DNA of 26,773 nt from Casp-actino8 sp041159745 (GTDB taxonomy: Bacteria; Actinomycetota; Acidimicrobiia; Acidimicrobiales; Ilumatobacteraceae), in NCBI GenBank assembly GCA_041159745.1, contig JBEAXP010000209.1, forward strand, positions 1-26,773. Reading direction: 5' to 3'. Both the position numbers and the translations under genes were made by a program. Within the stretch, counting starts at the first letter, position 1. Each line of letters starts with the position of its first letter. This document shows, one piece after another, positions 14,973-21,648 of this stretch. Below the pieces are notes generated by a model. That model worked only from the letters and a program-made list of their open reading frames with translations, was not told the DNA's origin and ran no database searches.

Positions 14973-15937
14973 TTCTGTTCTCCTTTTTTCGTGGGATTCG
15001 GTCGAGACGTTGGCCCGAGACGTCCGCTCTTCAACTGAAGTTCCCCGAAGGCCTCGAGGATCTGTTGGCGAAGCCAAAGATGAGCCGCATCAAGGTCGTC
15101 TCGAACATGCCAAACGAGGTTCAGGTCGAATGTCGGAACCGTGAGCGGGATTTCCAAGGCCCGGATCGGCAGTGTTCGCGCCATCACCGACACCACGGAC
15201 GACGGAAGAGAACCCACCAGATCCGTGGCAGCAACGAGATGCGCGGCGACCACGAAGCTGGTGATGGTCGTCACGTGCTCTCGCTCGAGACCCAACTCCT
15301 CGAGCGCCGAGTCGATCGGGCCACGCCTCTTTCCCTTTGGAGACACCGTCACATGACGGGCCGCGGCATACCGACGCGGAGTCATTCGCCCGGAAAGGAG
15401 CGGGTGACCATCCCTGACCGCCGCAACGAATCGATCGGTGAGAATGACCTCCGAGACCACATCGTGATGCGCATCGACATGGGCGTCGATGCGAAGATCG
15501 AGAGTCGCTGCGCGGAACCCTCCGATGACATCGTTGACGTCGGAGACGAAGCTGATGTCGACTCCCGGTGCTCGCTCGCGCAATCGTGTGATCAACGGGA
15601 GCGCCAGGGCGGCGACGACGGCGTCGTCGGCACAGATCACGAATCGTCGCTCGATGACGCCTGGGTCAGCGGACAGGCTGGGCTTGAGGACGGCCACGGC
15701 GGCGTCGAGCGCACGGCGAGCGGGTTCGCGAAGGCCGATGGCGACGTCCGTCGGCACCATCGACCGGCCCGCACGGACGAACAAGGGATCACCGACGACG
15801 AGCCGAAGGCGAGCGAGTGATCGCGACACGGCCGGCGGCGAGACATGGAGAACTTTGGCCGCGCCGACCACCGAGCCGTTCTCGAGAAGAGCATCGAGGA
15901 CACGCAACAAGTTCAGGTCGATGTCAGCGTCCGCCAC
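14969..15937 (-). CDS. LysR-family transcriptional regulator
   Basis: The N-terminal winged helix-turn-helix reads DLNLLRVLDALLENGSVVGAAK, then VLHVSPPAVSRSLARLR and GDPLFVRAGR, the exact LysR pattern. The remaining 230 residues form the two-lobe substrate-binding domain that senses a co-inducer. It probably binds as a tetramer near the operon promoter. Start choice: GGAGG directly precedes an ATG at 15946, too close to serve it, but lies nine bases before the GTG at 15937, which also matches where homologues begin (322 residues); 15946 remains possible. The stop overlaps the next gene by four bases (GTGA). Unusually for LysR regulators, it sits inside the operon on the same strand as its likely targets. 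Confidence 0.9.
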   Translation of the reverse strand: MADADIDLNLLRVLDALLENGSVVGAAKVLHVSPPAVSRSLARLRLVVGDPLFVRAGRSMVPTDVAIGLREPARRALDAAVAVLKPSLSADPGVIERRFVICADDAVVAALALPLITRLRERAPGVDISFVSDVNDVIGGFRAATLDLRIDAHVDAHHDVVSEVILTDRFVAAVRDGHPLLSGRMTPRRYAAARHVTVSPKGKRRGPIDSALEELGLEREHVTTITSFVVAAHLVAATDLVGSLPSSVVSVMARTLPIRALEIPLTVPTFDLNLVWHVRDDLDAAHLWLRQQILEAFGELQLKSGRLGPTSRPNPTKKGEQK

Positions 15938-15959
15938 CGGCACCATCCTCCCATGAGTG

Positions 15960-16358
15960 TCAAACTTGCGACGCGGGCCCAGCACTGGCCTGCTTCTTGA
16001 GGAGCCGACGCAGATTTCGTCGGTGAACCCATACGTGCGGAACCACCGCGACCATGGCGGCGATGGAAAGCGGGCCATGAGCGAGCGCGTATCCGTCACC
16101 TCCGATCCAAAAGATCAGACCGGTCAGCGTGGCGGCCGCCATCAACAAAGCCACGGTGTGATTCGCGAAGGACTTCGTGCGACGCCTCGGCCGCCGATAC
16201 GCAATCCAGTTGTGCTTGACGTGATGCACGAGCACAACCGTGAAGATCACCGACACGATCGAGTGCAGCAACGGTCCGTTCTCGTGAGTCAAGAAGGAAG
16301 CGACGAAGGTCGCGACCAACGCGACATCGGCCACCATCCGTTCGATCCGAGCGTTCAT
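15960..16358 (-). CDS. Four-helix, histidine-rich membrane protein (DUF4405/cytochrome b-like)
   Basis: The 132-residue protein has four predicted membrane helices at about 8-24, 32-50, 66-85 and 96-112. Histidines cluster at helix ends: His25, His32, His45, His46, His49, His67, His94, His108 and His112. That layout resembles small cytochrome b-type or DUF4405 proteins in which paired histidines hold heme, but heme binding is not proven by sequence. The cytoplasmic loop and C-terminus are rich in Arg and Lys (RRPRRR, RRNLRRLLKK), consistent with inside-positive orientation. Its ATG overlaps the stop of the upstream methyltransferase (ATGA), and the LysR gene follows within about 20 bases, so it belongs to one transcript with them. 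Confidence 0.8.
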   Translation of the reverse strand: MNARIERMVADVALVATFVASFLTHENGPLLHSIVSVIFTVVLVHHVKHNWIAYRRPRRRTKSFANHTVALLMAAATLTGLIFWIGGDGYALAHGPLSIAAMVAVVPHVWVHRRNLRRLLKKQASAGPASQV

Positions 16359-17029
16359 CGGATGACCACGCTCACTTCCAGTCCATCATCCACCGGAAGG
16401 GATGCCGACACGAACGACCCGGGATTCCCTTGCACATAGGCGAGGTAGTCCGCGCACAGGTCCGGTAAAAGAGTCGTGTCGTCGGCGACCACGAGAGCCC
16501 CCGGAACCAAGTGGTCCTCGAGCATCCGCAGGAGAGGCAGGTAAAGCCCTTTCCACCCGTCGAGGAACAGCAAACTGATCGGCTCGTCAAGATCAGCGAG
16601 AGAGACGAACGCATCGCCCTCTCGTAGGTCGATGTGGGCGGCGAGACCCGCCGCCTCGAAATTCGCCCTCGCTGCCTGAACTTTTCCCGGCTCGGCTTCG
16701 GTCGTGATCACGGGCAACCCACCCGGCTCGACGGTCGCGGCGAGGTAGATCGTGGACAGGCCGTGGGAAGTGCCGAACTCGACCATTCGGCCGTCTGGTC
16801 GCGTCAAGGCGAGGAGGTGAAGGAGCCTTCCGATGGTGGGACTGATCGGGATGTAGGCGTCAGCCAGGAGATCCGACATGTCCTGGTCGGATGTCGCTCC
16901 TCGTTCAACGGCCGCTGTCAGGACTCCCGGAAGCACCCGTTCGTCATTGGTCTCTGCTCGAGCGTGGAGGGACTCGAGAACTCCCGCGAGGCGGGGGTCG
17001 TCGATCCGCGAAATTCGCTGCGTTGTCAT
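16355..17029 (-). CDS. Class I SAM-dependent O-methyltransferase-like protein
   Basis: This 224-residue Rossmann-fold methyltransferase has the SAM-binding motif I VEFGTSHGLSTIYLA (about residues 81-96), an acidic residue after strand 2 (ITTEAEPGK), a motif around GDAFVSL, and the strand-4 motif ISLLFLDGWKGLYLPLL followed by VPGALVVADDT. This matches catechol O-methyltransferase-like families (Methyltransf_24/CmcI type). The substrate is unknown. The ATG at 17029 is chosen over upstream codons because AGGA lies about seven bases before it and the family begins here. It is the first gene of the four-gene operon running to 14595; the next gene overlaps by four bases. The 182 bases upstream to tRNA-Gly hold no recognised gene. 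Confidence 0.87.
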   Translation of the reverse strand: MTTQRISRIDDPRLAGVLESLHARAETNDERVLPGVLTAAVERGATSDQDMSDLLADAYIPISPTIGRLLHLLALTRPDGRMVEFGTSHGLSTIYLAATVEPGGLPVITTEAEPGKVQAARANFEAAGLAAHIDLREGDAFVSLADLDEPISLLFLDGWKGLYLPLLRMLEDHLVPGALVVADDTTLLPDLCADYLAYVQGNPGSFVSASLPVDDGLEVSVVIR

Positions 17030-17211
17030 GACGACATCCTGAGGGCTTTTCGGCCACTCGGAAATTGAAACGATTCGAAGCCTCAGTTGCGCGGAACGCA
17101 ATCCAGAAGCGGGCCGTGTCGAGCGGGAGGTCGATCAGGCGATGACCGGCGACGCGGGAGGGCTTTCCGAGGCCGGAGCCCCCGCATCAAGCCCGACAAC
17201 AAGCGTCTTGG

Positions 17212-17284
17212 AGCGGACGACGGGATTCGAACCCGCGACCCTCACCTTGGCAAGGTGATGCTCTACCAACTGAGCCACGTCCGC
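17212..17284 (-). tRNA. tRNA-Gly (anticodon GCC)
   Basis: On the minus strand the sequence folds as a 73-base tRNA. Acceptor GCGGACG pairs with CGTCCGC, and discriminator U matches glycine tRNAs. The D arm is GGCTCAGTTGGTAGAGC, the anticodon stem TCACC/GGTGA encloses loop TTGCCAA with anticodon GCC, and the T arm carries GGGTTCGAATCCC. No CCA is encoded. It lies 44 bases downstream of the EamA transporter stop on the same strand, so readthrough from that operon is possible. No promoter of its own stands out. Confidence 0.95.
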
Positions 17285-17328
17285 AGCACCCGGCACACTA
17301 TCGCCGGGCCCCGTCGGCCACACCCGGG

Positions 17329-18228
17329 TCAGACGGCTTCCATCGCCTCGGCCCGCGATCGGCCCCACACGGTGCCGGCCAAACCGCCCAACACCAGGAC
17401 CGCGCCCAGCACCTTGTTCCAGCCGAGCGACTGGTCGTAGATCAGCCAGGCCCCCACCACCGACACAACGGGTCCGAGCAAGGTGAGCAGCGATGTGACC
17501 GTGGCATCGAGATGTCGGCTGGCCCAGGTGACCAGACCGTGGCCCACCAATCCGGGGCCGAGGATCATTCCGGCCAGCAACAAGTAGTCCTTGGCATTCA
17601 CCGCGGTCAGATCGTCGGATGCGACGAGGCACCACGGAGTGATGACAATCGACCCAACGAGGAAGACGCCCGACAGGAAGGTCCATCCATCGATGCCGGC
17701 GTCACGCGTGCGCTTCAGGATGATGAAGTACACAGTCCAACACGCCACGTTCACCAACGCGAACAAGTCGCCCTTCAGAGAAGCACCGTCGCTGTTCGAA
17801 CCGACGAGCACCACCAGCACCAGCCCGAACAATGAAACGAAGGCGAACGGAAGCCTCCGCAACTCGGTGCGCTCCCCCAGCAGTCGCCCGAGGCCCAAAA
17901 CCATGAGAGCCGGCGTGAGATGAGAGATGAGTGTGGCGGCGGCGATCGAGGTGGTCCGGGCGGCCTGGAATCCGAACATCATCGACAAGCCGAAGAACAC
18001 GCCGGGAACGACACACTTCTTCAGGATCTCCACCGTCATGGGACGGCCCCACACCCGAGCCGCGATGAACATCACCGGAGTTCCCAACCACATGCGGTAG
18101 AGCGCGACGGTGGTGCCGTCGACACTCATGCCGCGAACCATCAGCGGGCCAAGACCCCACGCCACCACGGCGAGAATCACGGCCGGGACCGCGACGTCGT
18201 TCGACTCGCGTGAGGCGGTCGCGGTCAC
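17329..18228 (-). CDS. EamA-type (DMT superfamily) ten-helix transporter
   Basis: This 299-residue integral membrane protein has ten hydrophobic segments in two EamA repeats. The first repeat opens with VPAVILAVVAWGLGPLMVRG and the second with VACWTVYFIILKRT; both keep the family's small-residue-rich helix patterns, and the second ends with SLLTLLGPVVSVVGAWLIYDQSL. DMT transporters export amino acids, metabolites or nucleotide precursors; the substrate cannot be predicted. The GTG start at 18228 overlaps the stop of the 73-residue gene by four bases (GTGA), a translational coupling signal. C-terminal residues are Arg-rich and cytoplasmic. It belongs to a minus-strand run with the Fpg gene and two small genes. 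Confidence 0.9.
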   Translation of the reverse strand: MTATASRESNDVAVPAVILAVVAWGLGPLMVRGMSVDGTTVALYRMWLGTPVMFIAARVWGRPMTVEILKKCVVPGVFFGLSMMFGFQAARTTSIAAATLISHLTPALMVLGLGRLLGERTELRRLPFAFVSLFGLVLVVLVGSNSDGASLKGDLFALVNVACWTVYFIILKRTRDAGIDGWTFLSGVFLVGSIVITPWCLVASDDLTAVNAKDYLLLAGMILGPGLVGHGLVTWASRHLDATVTSLLTLLGPVVSVVGAWLIYDQSLGWNKVLGAVLVLGGLAGTVWGRSRAEAMEAV

Positions 18229-18446
18229 GAGGCCTTCGGACGAAGATCGACCCGGAGAACGAGCACGCCGTCCTCGATGGTCGCCTGGGCGTCGCCGATG
18301 ATCGCGAAATCCTGGAAGTCGCGCTGAGCGTTCTCGAGGAACAGCTGACGCTCCTGGCCGGCCACCGGCGGGAGGGGGCGCTTCTTCACGGCGGCTGCCC
18401 GGTCGCGGAACCTCTGGAGCATCGCATCGAGATCGAGTTCGGCCAT
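18225..18446 (-). CDS. Small conserved-looking protein, function unknown (73 residues)
   Basis: This short cytoplasmic protein has a helical N-terminus (LDAMLQRFRDRAAAVKKRPLPPV), a second helix (ERQLFLENAQRDFQDFA), and a C-terminal pair of strands (IGDAQATIEDGVLVLRVDL). I have a memory of similar acidimicrobial hypotheticals with the same 'DAMLQRFRDRAAAVK' opening, but cannot name a domain. The start is well supported: TACCGT lies exactly six bases before the ATG, giving a leaderless transcript; the intervening GGAGGG is too close to work as a Shine-Dalgarno site. Its stop overlaps the transporter start, so the two proteins are probably made together. Confidence 0.8.
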   Translation of the reverse strand: MAELDLDAMLQRFRDRAAAVKKRPLPPVAGQERQLFLENAQRDFQDFAIIGDAQATIEDGVLVLRVDLRPKAS

Positions 18447-18452
18447 CCCTCC

Positions 18453-18458
18453 ACGGTA
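18453..18458 (-). promoter_or_regulatory. -10 element of a leaderless promoter (TACCGT)
   Basis: TACCGT on the minus strand, six bases (ggaggg), then the ATG at 18446. This would drive the 73-residue gene and the coupled EamA transporter independently of the upstream Fpg genes. Confidence 0.5.
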
Positions 18459-18499
18459 GACCGAGCGGCGACCGGGAGTCAGGTTCTCGAGGGCGACGC

Positions 18500-19057
18500 T
18501 CAGCGACCGAGCAAGGGGTCGATCGGGGGCGAACCCTCGCGCGAGATCGGGCCCGAGTTGACCGGATCGGCGTCGTACAGATCGGAGTCCTCGTCCAAGT
18601 CGTCGAACAGTCCGACGCCCAGAAGCTCGACGGGTTCGTCGACCTGAGCTTCGACTACTTCGGCGTCCACAAGTTCGTCGGCTGCCTCGTGAACCACGTC
18701 GGCGAGTACTTCGTCAACCACTTCGTCGGACGAGTCGTCGGTGATCGGTTCGAGCACGGCGACCGGCGCACCCGGACGTGCCGAGTCGAGCGCTCGACGC
18801 CGCTCGATCGGATTTCCGAGTCGCCAACGCTTCGAACTCATCACCACCAGAGGTGCGAGAGCTTCCGGATCGGGGCGGGTGGAACGCCAGAACCACACCG
18901 TGATTCCCGCGAGCGCCACGCCGGCCGCCACCAAGGCGATGGCCACCATCAGGACGACGACCGAACTGCCGGTGTCTCCCACGGAACGGGTGTCGATACC
19001 GGCCAGCCAGGTCACGCGGTCCATTATGTCGGGCATTGTCTCGAGCGTCGCGTCCAC
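18500..19057 (-). CDS. Single-pass membrane protein with acidic cytoplasmic tail, unknown function
   Basis: The protein has 185 residues. After a short N-terminal part there is one strong membrane helix at about residues 32-57 (VVVLMVAIALVAAGVALAG), then a basic WRSTRPDP and SSKRWRLGN segment. A long Asp/Glu/Val-rich tail follows (about 105-165), in which DE and V alternate, suggesting an extended or weakly coiled acidic region. The N-terminus would be outside and the acidic tail inside. No family is recognised. The GTG start at 19057 lies nine bases after the Fpg stop, so the gene is likely co-transcribed with it; in-frame ATGs at residues 8 and 12 are alternatives. Low sequence complexity makes homology searching difficult. 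Confidence 0.7.
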   Translation of the reverse strand: MDATLETMPDIMDRVTWLAGIDTRSVGDTGSSVVVLMVAIALVAAGVALAGITVWFWRSTRPDPEALAPLVVMSSKRWRLGNPIERRRALDSARPGAPVAVLEPITDDSSDEVVDEVLADVVHEAADELVDAEVVEAQVDEPVELLGVGLFDDLDEDSDLYDADPVNSGPISREGSPPIDPLLGR

Positions 19058-19066
19058 GCGGACGCC

Positions 19067-19825
19067 TCACCGTTGATGCTTCGGACACCAGAACGTCGTC
19101 CGGCCGCCCACCGTGGCGCGACTCAAGATCGCTCCATCCCGCGGGCACGCCGAACCCGGAACCCGCAACTCGACGCTCAGACGCCCGGCGTGGCTGCCTC
19201 CGCGCCGCGCGAGTTGAGGCAACACGGCACGCATCCGGGTGTGGATGAGGTCGACCGTTGCCGCGTCGAGGTTCTTACGGCGGGGATCGACATCGGCCCG
19301 CCAGAGGATCTCGTCGACCAACATGTTGCCGAGACCCGCCACCGACGACTGATCGAGCAACACGGCCTTGATCGGCGCACCACGCCCACTGACCCGCTCG
19401 CGAAATGCCTGTTTGCCGATCGTCATCGCATCGGGACCCAGACCCTCGCCGTTGCGTGAGGGCTGAACTCGGGCGAAACGACGCGGGTCGCTGATGAACA
19501 TGAAACCCTCGCCGAACGAGAGCCCGAAGCGGATCCAACGGGAGTCATCCGACGCCGCGTACGACAACTCGTCGATCGGCGACCGGCCGTCCACGATGAT
19601 CCGACCCGACATTCCGAAGTGAAGATCGACGGCCATCGACGACGTGTGCAGAGTGAGCACCTTGCCGAGACGGGTCACGTCGGTGATCCGCTTTCCCTCC
19701 AGGCCGCGCACGATCTCCGGCTCACCCACGACGAGAGAATCGAGATGCGTCACTCTCGACACCCGACGCCCGATCACGCGCCGGGCCGCCTCGGCGTATA
19801 TCTCCACTTCGAGAATCTCGGGCAC
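19067..19825 (-). CDS. Fpg/Nei family DNA glycosylase with altered zinc finger
   Basis: This 252-residue base-excision repair enzyme should remove oxidised bases and nick DNA at the abasic site. The catalytic N-terminus is present as V-PEILEVE: after removal of the initiator, Pro1, Glu2 and Glu5 correspond to the E. coli Fpg catalytic residues. RLGKVLTLH gives the conserved Lys, SDPRRFARV and GLGNMLVDEILW (Asn) are intact, and VGGRTTF holds the zinc-finger Arg (Arg242). The finger itself is unusual: CPRDG and CPKHQ replace the usual CxxC pairs, so the four ligand positions are Cys227, Asp230, Cys247 and His250. The GTG at 19825 is fixed by the need for Pro at position 2; GACAAT lies six bases before it. 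Confidence 0.9.
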   Translation of the reverse strand: MPEILEVEIYAEAARRVIGRRVSRVTHLDSLVVGEPEIVRGLEGKRITDVTRLGKVLTLHTSSMAVDLHFGMSGRIIVDGRSPIDELSYAASDDSRWIRFGLSFGEGFMFISDPRRFARVQPSRNGEGLGPDAMTIGKQAFRERVSGRGAPIKAVLLDQSSVAGLGNMLVDEILWRADVDPRRKNLDAATVDLIHTRMRAVLPQLARRGGSHAGRLSVELRVPGSACPRDGAILSRATVGGRTTFWCPKHQR

Positions 19826-19831
19826 ATACCC

Positions 19832-19837
19832 ATTGTC
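19832..19837 (-). promoter_or_regulatory. -10 candidate for the Fpg gene (GACAAT)
   Basis: GACAAT on the minus strand, six bases, then the GTG at 19825. The first base differs from TANNNT, but the spacing is identical to that of the divergent gene, which has the same hexamer. Confidence 0.35.
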
Positions 19838-19894
19838 GGCCAGCCTCCCCCGCGACGTCACATCGGCGACGAACGAAACCGCGAAGAGTTGTGA

Positions 19895-19900
19895 GACAAT
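19895..19900 (+). promoter_or_regulatory. -10 candidate for the small membrane protein gene (GACAAT)
   Basis: GACAAT, six bases (gagcac), then the GTG at 19907. It is the same hexamer and spacing as in front of the divergent Fpg gene. Confidence 0.35.
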
Positions 19901-19906
19901 GAGCAC

Positions 19907-20287
19907 GTGACCGACACACTCATCGGCATCCTCGGAATCGCCGGCTGCATCGCGATGCTGTGGGGCGCGTCGCGCATCGAACCCCATTGGGTCAGCAAGG
20001 ACGGCCGCCGCTTCGTGTGTCGCGTTCAATCGCTGGGTACCCACGATCTTCCCGACGGCCCGTGGCGCGAGATGCGAGCCTTCGTCGACGGCACGAGCCT
20101 GGTGATCGGATCGCGGTCCCGACGGGCCAAACGACTGAGCGGCGTGTATCGGGTGGCTGGTCGGGCCCCCGAAACACCCGCCAACCGGGCGATCTTCGTG
20201 CTGCAGGGAGACACGAGAATGCTCCTTCGCATTCCGGCCAGAAGTCGGGCGACGAACACTCTCGACTCGCTCGTCACCGGACACTGA
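19907..20287 (+). CDS. Small N-terminally anchored membrane protein, unknown function
   Basis: This 126-residue protein has one N-terminal membrane helix (about residues 4-21, LIGILGIAGCIAMLWGA) and a compact, Arg-rich C-terminal domain predicted to be mostly beta (RRFVCRVQSLG, WREMRAFVDGTSLVIGSR, RRAKRLSGVYRVAG, RAIFVLQG). The pattern of short strands and the membrane anchor recalls small actinobacterial anchored domains such as DUF2550, but I do not claim that match. The start is a GTG with GACAAT six bases upstream. It is divergent from Fpg and converges on metX, with 31 bases between the two stops. Confidence 0.7.
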   Translation: MTDTLIGILGIAGCIAMLWGASRIEPHWVSKDGRRFVCRVQSLGTHDLPDGPWREMRAFVDGTSLVIGSRSRRAKRLSGVYRVAGRAPETPANRAIFVLQGDTRMLLRIPARSRATNTLDSLVTGH

Positions 20288-20294
20288 ACACGCG

Positions 20295-20311
20295 TCGTCC
20301 CGAACGGACGA
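20295..20311. terminator. Hairpin between convergent small membrane protein gene and metX
   Basis: TCGTCC and GGACGA make a perfect six-base stem around CGAAC in the 31-base space between two converging stop codons. The position suits a bidirectional terminator; there is no U-run, so this remains tentative. Confidence 0.35.
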
Positions 20312-20318
20312 TCGGTCG

Positions 20319-21470
20319 TCAGACGTTGGCGAGGAAATGGCGCAACGGCGGCCCCACCTGATCGAGGTCGATCAGGAAGGAATCGTGCCCGTGCGGCGAA
20401 TCGATCTCGATGTACTCGGCGGGAACCCCGCGGGCCACGAGCAGGTCGCGGATCTGGATCTGCTGATAGGCCGGATACAGCATGTCGCTGTGGATCCCGA
20501 GGGTCAGCGTGGGCACGTCGATGCGGGCCATCGCGGCTTCGAGACCTCCCCGACCTCGACCGATGTCGTGAAGATCCATCGCCTTGCCGATCACCAGATA
20601 CGAATTGGCGTCGAACCGGCGCACGAGCTTGTCGCCGTGGTATTCGAGATAGCGCTCGACTTCGAACTTCTGGTCGATCGACTTGAGCGCATTGTCGGCG
20701 CCCACGATCTGACGTCCGAATCGCTCGGTGAACACGTTGTCGCTTCGGAACGTGACCTGAGCGACCATGCGAGCGGTCGACAGGCCCTCGTGCGGACCGT
20801 CGCCGGGCGCGGCGTCGTAGTAATCGCCGCCTCGCCATTTGGGATCGGTCATGATCGCGCGTCGGCCGATGGAACCCCAGGCGATCTGCTGCGCCGAGGC
20901 CTGGGCGCACGTGGCGATCGGGGCGATGGATGCGACGCGATCGGGGTATGTGGTGGCCCACTCGAGCACCTGCATGCCGCCCATCGATCCGCCGATGATC
21001 GAATGCCACCGCCCGATCCCGAGGTGATCGGCCAGTCGAACCTGGGCGCGCACCATGTCGCGGATGGTGATCACGGGGAAACGCGACCCGTACGGCTTCC
21101 CATCGTCGGGGTGCGACGAAGCCGGACCGGTCGTTCCCTGACAGCCGCCCAGGACATTGGTGCACACGACGAACCACTCGTTGGTGTCGATCGCGAGACC
21201 AGGCCCGACGGCGGCCTCCCACCAACCCGGAGTCGGGTGCCCGAGATCGGCCGGTCCCGCCACGTGACTGTCACCGGTCCACGCATGGCACATCAGCACC
21301 GCGTTGCTCGCGTCGGAGTTGAGCGTTCCCCACGTCTCATACGCGATCACCACGCCGTCGAGAACCTGACCGGAGTCGAGCGCGAGTTTGCGGTCGAGCG
21401 CGAAGAACTGCCGGTGACCCACCGGATCGGACGGACGCCAGGCGCCCGACACGGGCACTGCATCGTTCAC
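20319..21470 (-). CDS. metX: Homoserine O-acetyltransferase MetX
   Basis: This 383-residue alpha/beta-hydrolase-fold enzyme transfers acetyl from acetyl-CoA to homoserine, the first committed step of methionine synthesis in the cytoplasm. Hallmarks are YETWGTLN, LMCHAWTGDSH, NVLGGCQGTTGP, FPVITIRDMVR, the nucleophile elbow GGSMGGMQ (Ser162), the acid in HSDMLYP (about Asp329), and HGHDSFL (about His362). GSCQ/GGCQ and the GTTGP loop favour MetX over lipases; acetyl versus succinyl specificity is not proven by sequence alone. The start is a GTG at 21470 with AAAGGAG (21477-21483) six bases upstream; upstream in-frame codons lie in the riboswitch and are rejected. It is controlled by the SAM riboswitch at 21507-21629. 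Confidence 0.95.
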   Translation of the reverse strand: MNDAVPVSGAWRPSDPVGHRQFFALDRKLALDSGQVLDGVVIAYETWGTLNSDASNAVLMCHAWTGDSHVAGPADLGHPTPGWWEAAVGPGLAIDTNEWFVVCTNVLGGCQGTTGPASSHPDDGKPYGSRFPVITIRDMVRAQVRLADHLGIGRWHSIIGGSMGGMQVLEWATTYPDRVASIAPIATCAQASAQQIAWGSIGRRAIMTDPKWRGGDYYDAAPGDGPHEGLSTARMVAQVTFRSDNVFTERFGRQIVGADNALKSIDQKFEVERYLEYHGDKLVRRFDANSYLVIGKAMDLHDIGRGRGGLEAAMARIDVPTLTLGIHSDMLYPAYQQIQIRDLLVARGVPAEYIEIDSPHGHDSFLIDLDQVGPPLRHFLANV

Positions 21471-21506
21471 TTCGGGCTCCTTTCGTCGACTCGTCGCGGC
21501 AGGTGA

Positions 21507-21629
21507 CCCATCCAGGGAAGCTTCGTTGCCGGCGAACCGACCACATCCCCACCGCACGAGGCGGCAGGAGGCACCTTGGGGCTTCCGCCCAGGTTGCCGG
21601 GCCCGATCGCTCGAGCCGCTCTGGATGAG
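21507..21629 (-). ncRNA. SAM-sensing riboswitch of the SAM-I clan (SAM-I/IV-variant type) in the metX leader
   Basis: On the minus strand CTCATCCAG (21629-21621) and CTGGATGGG (21515-21507) close a nine-base P1 stem around a SAM-I-like core: GGGCCCGGCAACC, a P3 hairpin (CCTGGGC/GCCCCAAGG with loop ggaa), and AAGGTGCCTCCTGCC. A P4 hairpin (CCGC-ctcgt-GCGG) follows, and then an extra UUCG-capped stem before the P1 3' strand. The shortened P2 and extra stem point to the SAM-I/IV variant described mainly in actinobacteria and marine samples. The metX ribosome-binding site lies 24 bases beyond P1, suggesting translational control, with high SAM reducing MetX synthesis. The 5' end is only 19 bases from the upstream gene's stop. 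Confidence 0.85.
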
Positions 21630-21648
21630 ACGCCGTCAGGCTACCGAA

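Noticed and set aside
17030..17211. Possible small RNA or truncated gene in the 182-base gap
   Set aside because: No start with a plausible product, no strong terminator hairpin, and only a five-base stem (TTGCG/CGCAA near 17087-17101).
17087..17440. Plus-strand open frame across tRNA-Gly
   Set aside because: It is the antisense reading of tRNA-Gly and the end of the EamA transporter gene, with no domain and no start signal.
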